Part shown: piece after piece, positions 28,445 to 38,800 of the stretch
How positions within the stretch are numbered: position 1 is the first letter of the stretch
How the letters are laid out: each line of letters begins with the position of its first letter
Translations under genes and position numbers: made by a program
The notes under the pieces: generated by a model
What the model saw: only the letters and a program-made list of their open reading frames with translations
Databases searched by the model: none
Told to the model about the DNA's origin: nothing
Assembly (NCBI RefSeq): GCF_036240795.1
Contig: NZ_CP108454.1
Span: 7,004,001 to 7,068,000, forward strand
Source of the DNA: Streptomyces sp. NBC_01268
GTDB taxonomy: Bacteria; Actinomycetota; Actinomycetes; Streptomycetales; Streptomycetaceae
DNA length: 64,000 nucleotides
Direction of reading: 5' to 3'

Positions 28445-31400
28445 TCACGACTGGCCGAAGAGGGCGGCCTGGGCCGCCATGATCTCCTCGTACAGCTCCG
28501 GCCGGTGCTCCCGCAGGTGGGCGAGGACCTGGCTCATCTGGGTGCCGACGTTCACGAACGCCGTCGCCCTGCCCTGGAAGTCGACCTCCTCGATCCGTTT
28601 GGTGCCCCGGTGCAGCGCGACCACCGTCCAGCCGTCGTCGAGGACGGGCGAGCCGGACGAGCCGCCGCGGGTGTCGGTGAAGTAGACGACGTCCTTCTCG
28701 TCCGCCTGGTAGACCAGGTTGTTGCGCAGCGCCACCCGCTTCGGCCGGCCGCCCGGGTGCTGGATGATGTTGACCGCGACCGGCTCGCTCGCGGCGGGGG
28801 CCAGCGGCACGGTCGCCACCCGCAGGACCGGGCGCTGCGGCTGCTCCGCCGACAGCCGCATGATCGCGTAGTCCAGGGCCTCGTCCCAGGCGACCAGCGC
28901 GCCCGCGGTCGCCTCCTCGGTCTCCGTCTCGTCCGAGCCGTAGTCGAAGCGCGAGCGCGAGTTGCGGACCTGGAGCTGGAGGTCGTCGTCGGTGACCCGG
29001 GCCCGGGGGGTGCCGGGCGTGCGGGTACGGGCAATGACCACGTGGTGGTTGGTGACGAGCAGGCCGGGCGCGATGAGCCAGCCGGTGCCGGCGTGCGGGT
29101 ACGCGGGCTGGAGCGGCGCCCCCGACTCGTACGGCGGGACGCTGATCCGGGCGACGGCGGCACCGGCCTGGAAGCCGCCCTGGAGGAACTCGAAGGGGAC
29201 CGTGTCGTCGCGGAAGACGATCTCCTCCTTGGCCTCGCCGGGCAGGAAGTCCGCCGACAGCTCGGGTTCGCCGGCCGCGTCGCGGGCCACGTCGTCGAGG
29301 GCGCGCTGGAAGACGGCGACCGGTCCCGGCTGGGTGGTCAGGGTGAGGGCGTTGCGCAGCCAGACCTCCAGCGGGACCGTGCCGTCGATCAGCCGCTCCA
29401 CCCTGTTCACGATCCGCAGGTCGGAGCGGATCTGCTCGAACGGTGTCTTCCGGAGCGGCAGCCCGGCCCGGAAGTGCCGGGTGGTGCCGGCGAACAGCCG
29501 GGGCCGCAGTTCGGCGTCGGCGAGCCCGGCCTCGACGGCCGCGCTCTGCACCCGCAGCAGCTCGTCGTCGGTCAGGTACGGCACCGTCCGCCAGGCCGCC
29601 TGGGCGGAGTCGGGCGGCGGGGCGAGGCCGGCCTGGCCGCCCGACCCCGGACCGAAGCCGTGCCCGTGGCCCGGGGCGGGCACCGGGGTGCCGGCGTCCA
29701 TCGCGGCGGCCACGCCGAGCAGCAGGTCGCCGCTGTGGTCGCGCAGGGCCAGCGCCCGCCGCGCGACGCTGTCCAGGGTGCCGTGCCGCAGGGCTTCCCT
29801 CAGGGCCTCCTCGACCTGGGCGTACGGCAGGGCGTGGACGGCCGAGGAGGAGCCCGGTACGGCGTGCACGGCGCTGACCTGCTTGGCGCGTGACGGGTCC
29901 GTGTCCGGGAGGTCCGGCCGGTCGTCCGCCCCGGCTCCGGCTGCGGCCGACTCCAGGATGCGGGTGAGGGGTTCGCGCAGCTGCGGTTCGTCGGCCATCG
30001 CGGTGTCCATCCAGCGGGCCAGCGCCGCCAGCACCGCCTCGTCGTCGCCGGGCAGCCCGACCAGCCGCAGGGTGTGCTCCAGGACGTGCGGGTCGACGCG
30101 CCCGGCGGAGGCGGCGGCGGCCCGGGCCAGGGCGGGCTGCTGGGCGAGCGCCTCGTCAGGGATCCCGCGCAGCGTGCGGGCGAGGCGCCGGTCGGTCTCG
30201 TCGGAGTCCTCGTCGGCGACGGCGGCGAGCCGGGAGCGGGCGACGAGGACGCCCATCGACTCGTACGGCAGCCCGAGGCCGGCCGCGAGGGACTCGGCCT
30301 CCTGGAGGGACCGGTCGGCGTCCACGAAGTCGCCCGCGTCCTGGGCGAGCCGGGCGGACAGCTGGAGCAGTTCGAGCCGGCTCTCCGCGCAGCCGGCCTC
30401 CTCCGCCCGGTCCACGGCCCGGTCGGCGGTGTCGCGGGCGTCCGCCGAGCGGCCCGAGCGGGCCAGGGTCTCGACGAGGAGGGCGTGCAGCCTGCTGCAC
30501 GGGGTCCACGGCAGCCGCTCGGCGAGCCGTTCGGCGGCGGCCTCCACGTACCCCTGGGTGAGCAGGTCCTCGACCTCGCGGGCGGCGATCCGCTCCCAGT
30601 CCTCCTGGTCGGCCTCTGCCATGATCTGGTCGGGGACGTGGCCGCCGATCCGGGCCAGCAGGAAGGCCGCCGAGCGGGGGGACATGTCGTGGTCCGCGTC
30701 CACCAGGTAGCTCTCGACGCCCGGCTCCCACCGCAGCTCGACCGTGCGCGGGTTCTCGCCGAGCCGCAGCCGGTGGTAGATCTCCTCGGCGCGCGCCGAC
30801 GGCCCTTCGCGGGCGGCGTAGTAGGCGACGGCCCGGGTGTCGACGGCCCGCATCAGGTCGGTGCGGGCGCTGTCGGAGAGCCGCAGCACGATCGTGCGCA
30901 GGTCGGCGCGGTGCCGGATGGCCTGCGGTCCGGCCGACTCCATGAGGTCCAGCCGGGAGACCAGCTTGCCGAAGAGCAGGCCCGCTTCGGAGGCCGAGGT
31001 GACGGTGAGCCCGGCCGGCACGGCGAGGACCTCGCGGACCAGTTCGGGGGTGATGACGCGCAGCGCGAGGCCGGCCTGCACCAGGGACCGGACCGTGTCG
31101 TCGGAGATGTGCTTGAGGATCCGGTCGTACAGGGTGCCCTGGATGAGCATCTGGTCGACCTTGTAGTGGAAGTACCGGCGCCGCGACGGCAGGGTGGTGA
31201 GCAGCTCGCCCAGGGTCTCGGACTCCTCGCCGAGGAGGACGGCCGTGCGGGCGGCCAGCTTCAGGCTGAGCGGATGGCCGCCGACCCGGTCGTACAGGTT
31301 CCCGGCGACGTCCTCGTCGTCGACGCCCGAGGACATGAGCAGCTCCACGGCGGCCGGTTCGTCGAGTTCGCCGAGGGCCATGGTGCGCGGGGTCATCACC

Positions 31401-33745
31401 TTGGCGGGGTGGTCGATGGGGGCCCGCCCGGCGACCACGTAGCGCAGCCGGGGATAGGCGGCGCGCAGCGCGGTCCAGACGGCCCACATCCGGGACATCA
31501 CGGGGGAGCCGCGGTACTGGGCCTGCTCGAAGGAGTCGAGCGCGATCAGCAGCGGCGGGTCCATCCCGCCGGCCGGGGTGGCGGCGGCACGGGCGACGAG
31601 CTCGGCGAGCTCACGGGCGAGCTCCTGCTCGTGGGCGGAGGCGCGGGCGTGGAAGCCGGCCGAGTAGTCGCGGCCGAGGGTGGCCCGGGTCGCGGAGAGC
31701 TGGTACAGCTCGTCGAGCTGGTTGCGTTCGCCGCGCTGGGCGGCGGCGGTCTCGCCGCACCGGTCGGCGAGCGCGTCGAACGCCTCCCGGTGGGCGGGGT
31801 ACTGGATGCCGAGCTGCCGGGCGGCCTCGGCGATCATCGTGGCGGGTTCCTGGATGGAGAGCGTGGGGCGCTCGAAGTCGATGTAGGCGAAGGGGAACCC
31901 TTCGGGCGCGGACTCGGCCAGGCTGTCCAGGAGGAACTTGGCGAGCAGGGTGCTCTTGCCGATGCCGCCGATGCCGTGGATGAGCACGGGGGGTTCGGCG
32001 GGCTCGGCGGGCAGCGCGAGATAGGAGCGCAGCGCGTCGAGTTCGCGGATCCGGCCGTGGAAGGTGCCCTCGACCAGAAGCCGCATCGGCTGGAGCAGCC
32101 GGGCCCGTTCGAGCCGCCGCTGGACGTCCTCGGCGTCCGGCAGCAGTCCTTCGGTGCCGGGCACGTGGCGCAGCCACAGCACGGCCTGCAGGAGGTCGGA
32201 CAGCTCCTCGACGCTCGGCTCGGAGCCGGTCGGCAGGGCGCCCCACAGCAGGGCGGCCGCGGTGCGTTCGACGCGCGGGCCCTCGGAGAGCGCGTCGAAG
32301 TCGGCGGCGCCCAGGGCGGCCTTCGCCGCCGCGGGCCCGCTGAACCCCTTCAGCGTCGCCTCCCGCACCTCCGGGGTGAGCACCCAGCGCAGGGCGTGCT
32401 GGGAGGCGGCGAGCGCCGTGCAGTCGTCGACGAGCTCGGCGACGGCCCGGCCGGTGGCCCGCTCCTCGCCGGGCAGCCGCAGGCGCGCGGGGTCGAAGTC
32501 GTCGAGCAGGCAGGCCGCCTCGCGGTAGGCGCGGCGCAGTTCGGACACGGCGGGGGTCGCCGGTGCGGCGGGGGTGCGCAGGGCCCTGCGGAGCGGGCCC
32601 GTGACGTCATGGCCGGGGGCCAGCGCGAGATAGGTCCGCACGGTCTCCTCGACCGCCGTGCAGACCCGGCGCATGTAGCTGTCGGCCGGGTCGGCGGCCC
32701 CGACGGCCCGCAGCACCTCGGCGACGGTGGTCTCCACGAGCCCCGGCAGCAGCTCCTCCTCCGGCGGGGTCGGCGACTCCCGGAAGAACTGCCCGAAGAA
32801 CGCCCGCAGATCGTCCGCGTCGGCCGCCCGCGAGGTGTCGCGGACCTCGTTCTTGCGGATGTCGTACGGGAGTTGGCGCATCGCGCTGGAGTAGCCGAGC
32901 AGGACGAGCCGGGGCACGGTCTGGGAGCGGACCGGGGTGTGCTCGTAGATCGCGAGGGCCAGTTTGCCGATGCAGTCCCAGACGTCGGAGTTCGGGTCGA
33001 GCGTGTCGCACTCGTCGAGGACCAGCCAGTAGCGCTCCTCGGCGGCGGTGGCGCGGCTGACGAGCCGGTGCACGGCGTCGTCGATCGAGGGCAGTGGATC
33101 GTTCAACTGTGTGGGGTTCAACGGAACTCCGTCGAGGCCGGGCTCCGTCACGAACTCGTCGAGCCGCCCCACCAGCCGCGCCGCCGTCGTGGTCCGCGAC
33201 AGCGTCACCCGCACCGGACGGAACCCGCAGTGCTGCCCCAGATGGCGGATCAGCTGGTACGTGTACGAGCGCCCGGTGTCCGGCTCGCCGTCCACCACCA
33301 GGACCGTCTGCTCGGGATCGGCGACGAAACGGCGCAGCTTCTCGCGCAGCTCGGCCCGGTCGATGAAGACCGCCGTGCCGTCCCGCAGCACCACCGTCGA
33401 GAACGGGTCGCGCTCGGAGTGCGCGACCTCCTCGTCCTCGCGCAGCCGGCCCAGCAGCGACCGCAGCTCGGTGCCCCGCCCGGCCGCGTCCTTGGCGTCG
33501 AGGCGGTCGAGCGTGTCGAGCCGGGCCAGCGTGGCGAGCAGCCTCCGCTGGTGCCCGATGTCCTTGCGCGCGGCCCCCACGATCCGGCGCGCGTTCTCGT
33601 CCCGGTCCGGAGTGAGCGGCAGGTCCGCCACGAAGATCCTGCTCAGGGCGGAGCGCAGCAGCCCTCTGCGGGGGTCGGGGTTGTCGAGAAGGTGGTCCCG
33701 CACCCAGCTGGTGACGAGGCCCCACTCCGTCTCGGTGAGAGGCAT
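28445..33745 (-). CDS. Double-ATPase STAND-like protein with C-terminal trypsin domain
   Basis: 1766 aa, ATG 33745. Residues 1-80 are a compact helical domain (TEWGLVTSWVRDHLLDN...RKDIGHQRRLL), resembling effector-associated domains. Residues ~110-330 are a P-loop-like NTPase with degenerate Walker A GEPDTGRSYT (~148) and Walker B YWLVLDECDTLDP. Residues ~575-850 are a second NTPase with a good Walker A, GIGGIGKST (~588), Walker B LLIALDSF and a STAND-type GGHPLSLKLA. A long helical TPR-like region follows. From ~1550 there is trypsin: His ~1564 (NHHVV), Asp ~1623 (DYAIMRL), Ser ~1691 (GGSSGSPV). Such proteins sense a trigger, assemble with ATP and unleash proteolysis. It is in an operon with the endonuclease upstream and a trypsin downstream. 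Confidence 0.85.
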   Translation of the reverse strand: MPLTETEWGLVTSWVRDHLLDNPDPRRGLLRSALSRIFVADLPLTPDRDENARRIVGAARKDIGHQRRLLATLARLDTLDRLDAKDAAGRGTELRSLLGRLREDEEVAHSERDPFSTVVLRDGTAVFIDRAELREKLRRFVADPEQTVLVVDGEPDTGRSYTYQLIRHLGQHCGFRPVRVTLSRTTTAARLVGRLDEFVTEPGLDGVPLNPTQLNDPLPSIDDAVHRLVSRATAAEERYWLVLDECDTLDPNSDVWDCIGKLALAIYEHTPVRSQTVPRLVLLGYSSAMRQLPYDIRKNEVRDTSRAADADDLRAFFGQFFRESPTPPEEELLPGLVETTVAEVLRAVGAADPADSYMRRVCTAVEETVRTYLALAPGHDVTGPLRRALRTPAAPATPAVSELRRAYREAACLLDDFDPARLRLPGEERATGRAVAELVDDCTALAASQHALRWVLTPEVREATLKGFSGPAAAKAALGAADFDALSEGPRVERTAAALLWGALPTGSEPSVEELSDLLQAVLWLRHVPGTEGLLPDAEDVQRRLERARLLQPMRLLVEGTFHGRIRELDALRSYLALPAEPAEPPVLIHGIGGIGKSTLLAKFLLDSLAESAPEGFPFAYIDFERPTLSIQEPATMIAEAARQLGIQYPAHREAFDALADRCGETAAAQRGERNQLDELYQLSATRATLGRDYSAGFHARASAHEQELARELAELVARAAATPAGGMDPPLLIALDSFEQAQYRGSPVMSRMWAVWTALRAAYPRLRYVVAGRAPIDHPAKVMTPRTMALGELDEPAAVELLMSSGVDDEDVAGNLYDRVGGHPLSLKLAARTAVLLGEESETLGELLTTLPSRRRYFHYKVDQMLIQGTLYDRILKHISDDTVRSLVQAGLALRVITPELVREVLAVPAGLTVTSASEAGLLFGKLVSRLDLMESAGPQAIRHRADLRTIVLRLSDSARTDLMRAVDTRAVAYYAAREGPSARAEEIYHRLRLGENPRTVELRWEPGVESYLVDADHDMSPRSAAFLLARIGGHVPDQIMAEADQEDWERIAAREVEDLLTQGYVEAAAERLAERLPWTPCSRLHALLVETLARSGRSADARDTADRAVDRAEEAGCAESRLELLQLSARLAQDAGDFVDADRSLQEAESLAAGLGLPYESMGVLVARSRLAAVADEDSDETDRRLARTLRGIPDEALAQQPALARAAAASAGRVDPHVLEHTLRLVGLPGDDEAVLAALARWMDTAMADEPQLREPLTRILESAAAGAGADDRPDLPDTDPSRAKQVSAVHAVPGSSSAVHALPYAQVEEALREALRHGTLDSVARRALALRDHSGDLLLGVAAAMDAGTPVPAPGHGHGFGPGSGGQAGLAPPPDSAQAAWRTVPYLTDDELLRVQSAAVEAGLADAELRPRLFAGTTRHFRAGLPLRKTPFEQIRSDLRIVNRVERLIDGTVPLEVWLRNALTLTTQPGPVAVFQRALDDVARDAAGEPELSADFLPGEAKEEIVFRDDTVPFEFLQGGFQAGAAVARISVPPYESGAPLQPAYPHAGTGWLIAPGLLVTNHHVVIARTRTPGTPRARVTDDDLQLQVRNSRSRFDYGSDETETEEATAGALVAWDEALDYAIMRLSAEQPQRPVLRVATVPLAPAASEPVAVNIIQHPGGRPKRVALRNNLVYQADEKDVVYFTDTRGGSSGSPVLDDGWTVVALHRGTKRIEEVDFQGRATAFVNVGTQMSQVLAHLREHRPELYEEIMAAQAALFGQS

Positions 33746-33856
33746 GGCTCACCTGCCCGCCGTCCTTGCGCCGAATGAGGACGGACTTCCCTGCCATCCT
33801 CTCCCCGGGCCCGCAGCGCCGCAATCGCTGCCGGACCCGGGGCGCGCGAGGCGTAC

Positions 33857-34717
33857 TCAGCCCTGCATCGCGATGTCCTCGAAGCTCTCCAGCCGGCGCC
33901 AGCGCTCCTCCGGCGCCCGCGTCGGAGGCATCAGGTCCACGTCCGGCAGCGGCCCGAACTCCAGCTCCGTGATCTCCGCGACGTCCGAGACCGGGACCTG
34001 GTACGTGCGGTACGGGCCCAGCGGCGGCGGCGCGCCCGCCGTCGCCCCGGCCAGCGCCCGCTCGGCGTCCTTGCTGAGGTCGGGGCTCTGGTCGAGGACG
34101 TACGCGGTGGAGGCGAGCGCCCCGTCCTGCATGAAGGCGACCACCTTCCAGAAGCGCAGCGGCACCTGGATGCCCCGGTAGGGCGGGTCGGCGTCCTGCA
34201 GCACCGGCCCGGTGAGCACCACCAGCTTCCGGTCGTACTCGGCGGCGTGCTCCAGGAGGTAGTTCTCCAGGCCCTGCCACAGCTGTTTGCCCTGGTTGAA
34301 CACGTCGGCCTGCGGGGCCGCGTTGGTGTAGTGGAAGGTGTCGGCGTTCGCCGCGTCCGCCACGCCCGCGGCGCCCCACACCGGATCGAGGCGCCGGACC
34401 AGGTGCCCGCGGTCCAGGCTGTTGTTGCGGTAGACGTCGTTGCCGGCCTGCTGGTCCTGCGGCACCCGCGGGTCGAAGTTCCAGACGTCCTCGCGGGGCA
34501 CGTCCTCCAGGAGCTGGGCGCCCTCGATGCAGACGCCGGTCGACGCGGCGAGCCGCCGGTCGGGCCGGAAGACGACGGTGAAGTGCGTGTACGGCAGGAG
34601 CACGGTCCGCACGGACTCGCGCACCGGCAGGGGCAGGGGCACCACGGGGCCGAGGAAGGCCTCGTCGTACCCGGCGCGGTCGGAGAACTGGTCGTGCCGG
34701 GAATCGCTCGGGTTCAT
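33857..34717 (-). CDS. DNA/RNA non-specific endonuclease (NUC1/EndoG-like)
   Basis: 286 aa from ATG 34717; a longer frame to 34843 lacks a good start. Beta-beta-alpha-metal nuclease signature: NNSLDRGHLVRR with DRGH at residues 102-105 (His105 general base), then FHYTNAAPQ (Asn132) and FNQGKQLWQGLENYL with Asn141 as metal ligand. No signal peptide, so an intracellular enzyme. EndoG-type nucleases degrade chromosomal DNA in programmed death. It is first in the minus-strand operon with the STAND-trypsin gene (111-base gap) and diverges from the metacaspase; together they form a plausible execution module. Confidence 0.87.
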   Translation of the reverse strand: MNPSDSRHDQFSDRAGYDEAFLGPVVPLPLPVRESVRTVLLPYTHFTVVFRPDRRLAASTGVCIEGAQLLEDVPREDVWNFDPRVPQDQQAGNDVYRNNSLDRGHLVRRLDPVWGAAGVADAANADTFHYTNAAPQADVFNQGKQLWQGLENYLLEHAAEYDRKLVVLTGPVLQDADPPYRGIQVPLRFWKVVAFMQDGALASTAYVLDQSPDLSKDAERALAGATAGAPPPLGPYRTYQVPVSDVAEITELEFGPLPDVDLMPPTRAPEERWRRLESFEDIAMQG

Positions 34718-34824
34718 ACGATGTAAGTACCGCGCGGGGGAGGGCTGCCCACGGCACCGGACCCGTAGGCCACTCGAACAGACGCCCCCCGGTGCCCCCT
34801 CACCCCGGCCAAGGAGGCACCACC

Positions 34825-35634
34825 ATGCCCACCGGCCTTTCACTGCACGTCGGACTGAACAGTGTCGATCCCGACCGCTACGACGGCTGGGACGGCACCC
34901 TCGTGGCCTGTGAGAACGACGCCCGCGACATGGCGAGGATCGCCGGTGCCGTGGGCTTCACGCCCACCGTCCTGCTCACCGAGGAAGGAACCGTCGACGG
35001 GATCACCGCCGCACTGCGCGACGCGGCGGGCAAGCTGTCGGGCGGGGACATCCTGCTCTTCAGCTACTCCGGCCACGGCGGCCAGGTCCCGGACGTGACC
35101 GGCGGGGACCACGAACCCGACCGGCGCGACGAGACCCTGGTCTTCTACGACCGCCAGTTCCTCGACGACGAGGTCCACCAGGAGTTCCTGCGCTTCGACG
35201 ACGGTGTACGCATCGTCACCTTCTTCGACTGCTGCCACAGCGGCAGCAGCATCGAGTTGCCGGGCACGGCGGAGGTCAGAGGGCGCTATGTGCCCGAGCC
35301 CCGGCAGATCGCGCTCTACGACCGCGACCGGGACTTCTACGACGACCTCCAGCGCTCGCTCGCCAAGGCGGCGGCCGCCGACGGCGACGGACAGGGACCC
35401 CCCGTGATCCTCGTCTCCGCCTGCCAGGACAACCAGGTCGCCGCCGACGGAGCCGTCAACGGCGCCTTCACCGAGGCGCTCCTCGAGGTCTGGCGCGACG
35501 GCGCCTTCCACGGCGACTACCGCACCTTCCACAAGGCGATCCAGGCCAAGCTGCCGCCCACCCAGAGCCCCAACCTCTACACGACCGGCTCACCTACGGA
35601 GGCCTTCCTCGGTCAGAGACCCCTCACGGTCTGA
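34825..35634 (+). CDS. Metacaspase-like cysteine peptidase
   Basis: 269 aa, ATG 34825 with AAGGAGG upstream. Caspase-fold signatures: LHVGLNSVDP at the start, FSYSGHGGQVPD with His84, and TFFDCCHSGSS with Cys137, the His/Cys dyad of C14 metacaspases. Acidic residues near the active site (DRRDETLV) are typical of calcium-stimulated metacaspases with Arg/Lys specificity. There is no signal peptide or repeat domain, so it is a single-domain cytosolic peptidase. It diverges from the endonuclease, implying shared control. Targets are unknown; activation of the neighbouring proteases or nuclease is an inference. Confidence 0.88.
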   Translation: MPTGLSLHVGLNSVDPDRYDGWDGTLVACENDARDMARIAGAVGFTPTVLLTEEGTVDGITAALRDAAGKLSGGDILLFSYSGHGGQVPDVTGGDHEPDRRDETLVFYDRQFLDDEVHQEFLRFDDGVRIVTFFDCCHSGSSIELPGTAEVRGRYVPEPRQIALYDRDRDFYDDLQRSLAKAAAADGDGQGPPVILVSACQDNQVAADGAVNGAFTEALLEVWRDGAFHGDYRTFHKAIQAKLPPTQSPNLYTTGSPTEAFLGQRPLTV

Positions 35635-35826
35635 CATCCCTCCCCGACGACGGTCCGGACGGCCCGACGCTCCACAGGCTGCCTCCCCGGACCGCCGTCC
35701 CGTCCCGGCCGGACCGCGCCCCCGGCCACGGCTCCACGCGGCCGCGGTCACGGCGCCGGCGGCCCCGGGCACTGCTCGGCGCTGCCCCGGCCACGGTCTG
35801 GGCCCGCGGTCCGGGCGCTGCCCGTT

Positions 35827-38800
35827 TCACGGCCTGAGCGCGGTCGCCAGCTGGGCGCGCGAGCGTACGTCCAGCTTCTGGTAGATGCGCGTCAGCCGTG
35901 CCTCGACCGTCTTCACGCTCAGGTACAGCTTCGCCGCCGCCTCCTGGTTGCTGGCCCCCTGCCCGACCAGCCGGGCCAGACGCAGCTCCGCCTCGGTCAA
36001 CGCGGACAGCGCGGGCAGCGCCTCCTCGCCCACCGGACCCTCACCCGCCGGCCCGGCCGGCGTCTCGCTCGTCAGCACGAGCCAGGGCGCCGCCCCCGCC
36101 CGCTCGAACACCCCGGCCGCCGTCTGCAGCGCGGCCTGCGCCGCCGACCTGCGCCGGCGCCTGCGCTCGACCCGGGCCAGCGCCACCAGCGCCCGGCCCC
36201 GCTCCAGCGGCAGCCCCGCCCGCGCGAAGCGCTCCGCCGTGCGGGTGAGCAGCTCCGCCGCCTCGTCGGTGCGGCCCTCCGCCGCCAGGCACAGCGCGTA
36301 CGCCCGGTCGCAGCCGAGCAGCACCGAGGTCCGCCCGAGCCGCTCGGCCACGGGCCGTACCTCCGCGAGGACCGCGACGGCCTCCTCGACGGCGTCGTGC
36401 GCGAGCAGCGCCTCCGCGAGCTCCTCGTGCCAGCGCAGCATCGACGGGTCGACCGTGGACTGCGCGCGCTCGTTGGCCTCGACCCGGCGCAGCGTCTCCA
36501 GGGCGGCGGCGACGTCCCCGTTCACCAGCTGGACCCGGCCCAGCGCGTACAGGCTGCGGGAGAGGAAGACCCGGTCGCCCTCCTCCTCGGAGGCCTGGAC
36601 GCTGCGCCGGGCGTAGCTCGCCGCCCGGCCGAAGCTGCCGCCCGCGGTCTCCGCGAGCGCGAGGGCGTACCACGCGGGCCCCGGCGACAGTCCGGCCTCC
36701 AGGGTGAGCCCGAGCGACTGGCCCGCGTGCGCCAGGGCCGCCGAACAGGGGCCCAGCCGGGACTCGATCTCCGCGAGGGTGCTCAGCAGCTCGATGGCGT
36801 CCTCGACGGAGCCGCGCCGCTGCACCAGCGGGAGCAGCGCGTTCAACTGGTCGCGGGCGTCCACGAGACGTCCGTCGAACAGGGCGTGACGGATCGTCAG
36901 GATCTGTGCCGCGTTACGGATCCCGGACGGACGCTCGGCCGTCTCCAGGGCCCGGGCCTGTGCGAGCACCGCGTCCGCGTCCGAGGAGCCGAGCGCCCGC
37001 TCCATCCGCGCCTGCACGGTCAGGGCCTGCGCCGCCGTGCGCGGATCGCCCATCGAGGCGGCGAGCGCGGCCGACTCCACCGCGGCCGCCCGCGAGCGCA
37101 GCGGATCGCCGTCCGCCAGCACGTACTTGACGGCCAGCCGGAGCTGCACCGCCGCCCGCAGCGCGGTGTCGCCCTCGGAGTCCTCCATGGCGTGGACGTA
37201 CATCTCGTCGAGCCCCGTCAGGCCCTGCCCGGCGGTGTCCAGGACGGCGAGCCGGGCCCGCACCCGGTCGGCGGGCACCGCGTCCCGGGCCAGCAGGTCG
37301 GTCGCGGCCCGCATGGCCAGATCGGCGCGGGCCGCGCGGGCGGCCTCCTCGGCGGCGTCGACGAGCCGGGCGATCCGCCGCGGACCGTACTGCCCGGGGG
37401 TCGACTCGGCGGCGAGCAGGGCGAGTTCGGCGGCCAGCGCGCGGTTGCCGCGGCCCCGGGCCAGGTCGGCCGCCGCGCCGACCTCCGCGGCCAGCTCCTC
37501 GTCCGGTGCGTCGGTGGCGAGGGCCCGGTGGCGTACCGCCTCGACGGGATCGTCGACGACCTTCGCCAACGCCGCGTGCCCCGCACTGCGTTCGGCCCAG
37601 CAGGCGTCGTGCACCAGGGTGGACGGCAGCAGCCCGGCGGTGAACGCGACCGTGCCGTCCTCGGCGAGCGACACCAGGCCGGCCCGTTCGGCCGCCGCGA
37701 GGTCCGCCTCCGCGTTGGGGCGCCCGGCCCGGCGGACCAGCGCCGCCGAGGGGCGCAGCGCGAGCGCCGCCAGGAGCAGGGTCTCGCGCACGTCCGGCGG
37801 CGCGGTGCCGAGGAGTTGCCGGGCCAGGTCGCGGGCCCGGCCGGACAGGGTCAGCGCCTCGGCGTGGTGCACCGGCGTGCGGGCGTCGGCGAGGGAACGG
37901 CCCACGGCCAGCGCGAGGCGCGGGTTGCCGCCGCTCGCCTTGTGGATGCGCCCGGCCATCCGGGAAGGCAGCCGGTGGTGGATGAGGAGTTCGGCGATCT
38001 CGTCGGCGTGCAGCGGCGGCACGAGCAGCACGTCCGCCTCGGACGGCACCCACAGGTGCGTGTCGTGCGCGTCCTGCGTGCCGTACGCCTCGTACGCCTC
38101 CGGCGTCTCCACGGAGACCACCCGCAGCGTGGGCGGGGCCAGGTGCAGGGCGAAGCGGAGCAGGTCGGCGCTGTCGGGGTCGATGTGCTGCACGCCGTCG
38201 ACGACGAGCAGCGCGGGGCCGCGCGCGGTGATCGCCCGCAGGATCCGGGCGATCCCGAGGCGCAGCGCGATCGGGTCCCAGCCGCCCTCGTGCAGCGGGG
38301 CCTCGCGGCAGAGCATGGCCACCGCGGTCCGCTGCGGGCCCGGCAGCGCGTCGAAGACCCCGGAGGCGGAGACGCCGAGCGGACCGTGCGCGGCTGCCGG
38401 GGGACCGGACGGCGCGGTGTCGTACGCGGGGGTGGAGTCGTACGCGGCGGTGGATCCGTACGCGGGGGCGGCGCCGTCGGGGGCCGGGGACCGCGGCTCG
38501 GGGAACGCGAGGTCCTCGTCCGCGGCGGGCACGCCCCTGGGCGTGCCGTGTGCGGCCCCGGGCGTGCCGTACCCGGCGCCCGGCGGCGTGCCCGTGGGCG
38601 CGTCCGGTACGGCCGGGGCGGCGGGCCAGGTGACGGTGGCCGCGACCGAGGCCAGCAGCGCGGCAGCGGTCGCGCCCGGTATGTCCCGGTCGGAGGGGAG
38701 CGTGGCCAGCCACAGCACGGTCTCGCCGCGCGCCTCGGCACGCGCCGCCGCGGCCAGCGCGACCTCGGTCTTGCCGACCCCGGCCGGCCCGGTGAGCAGT

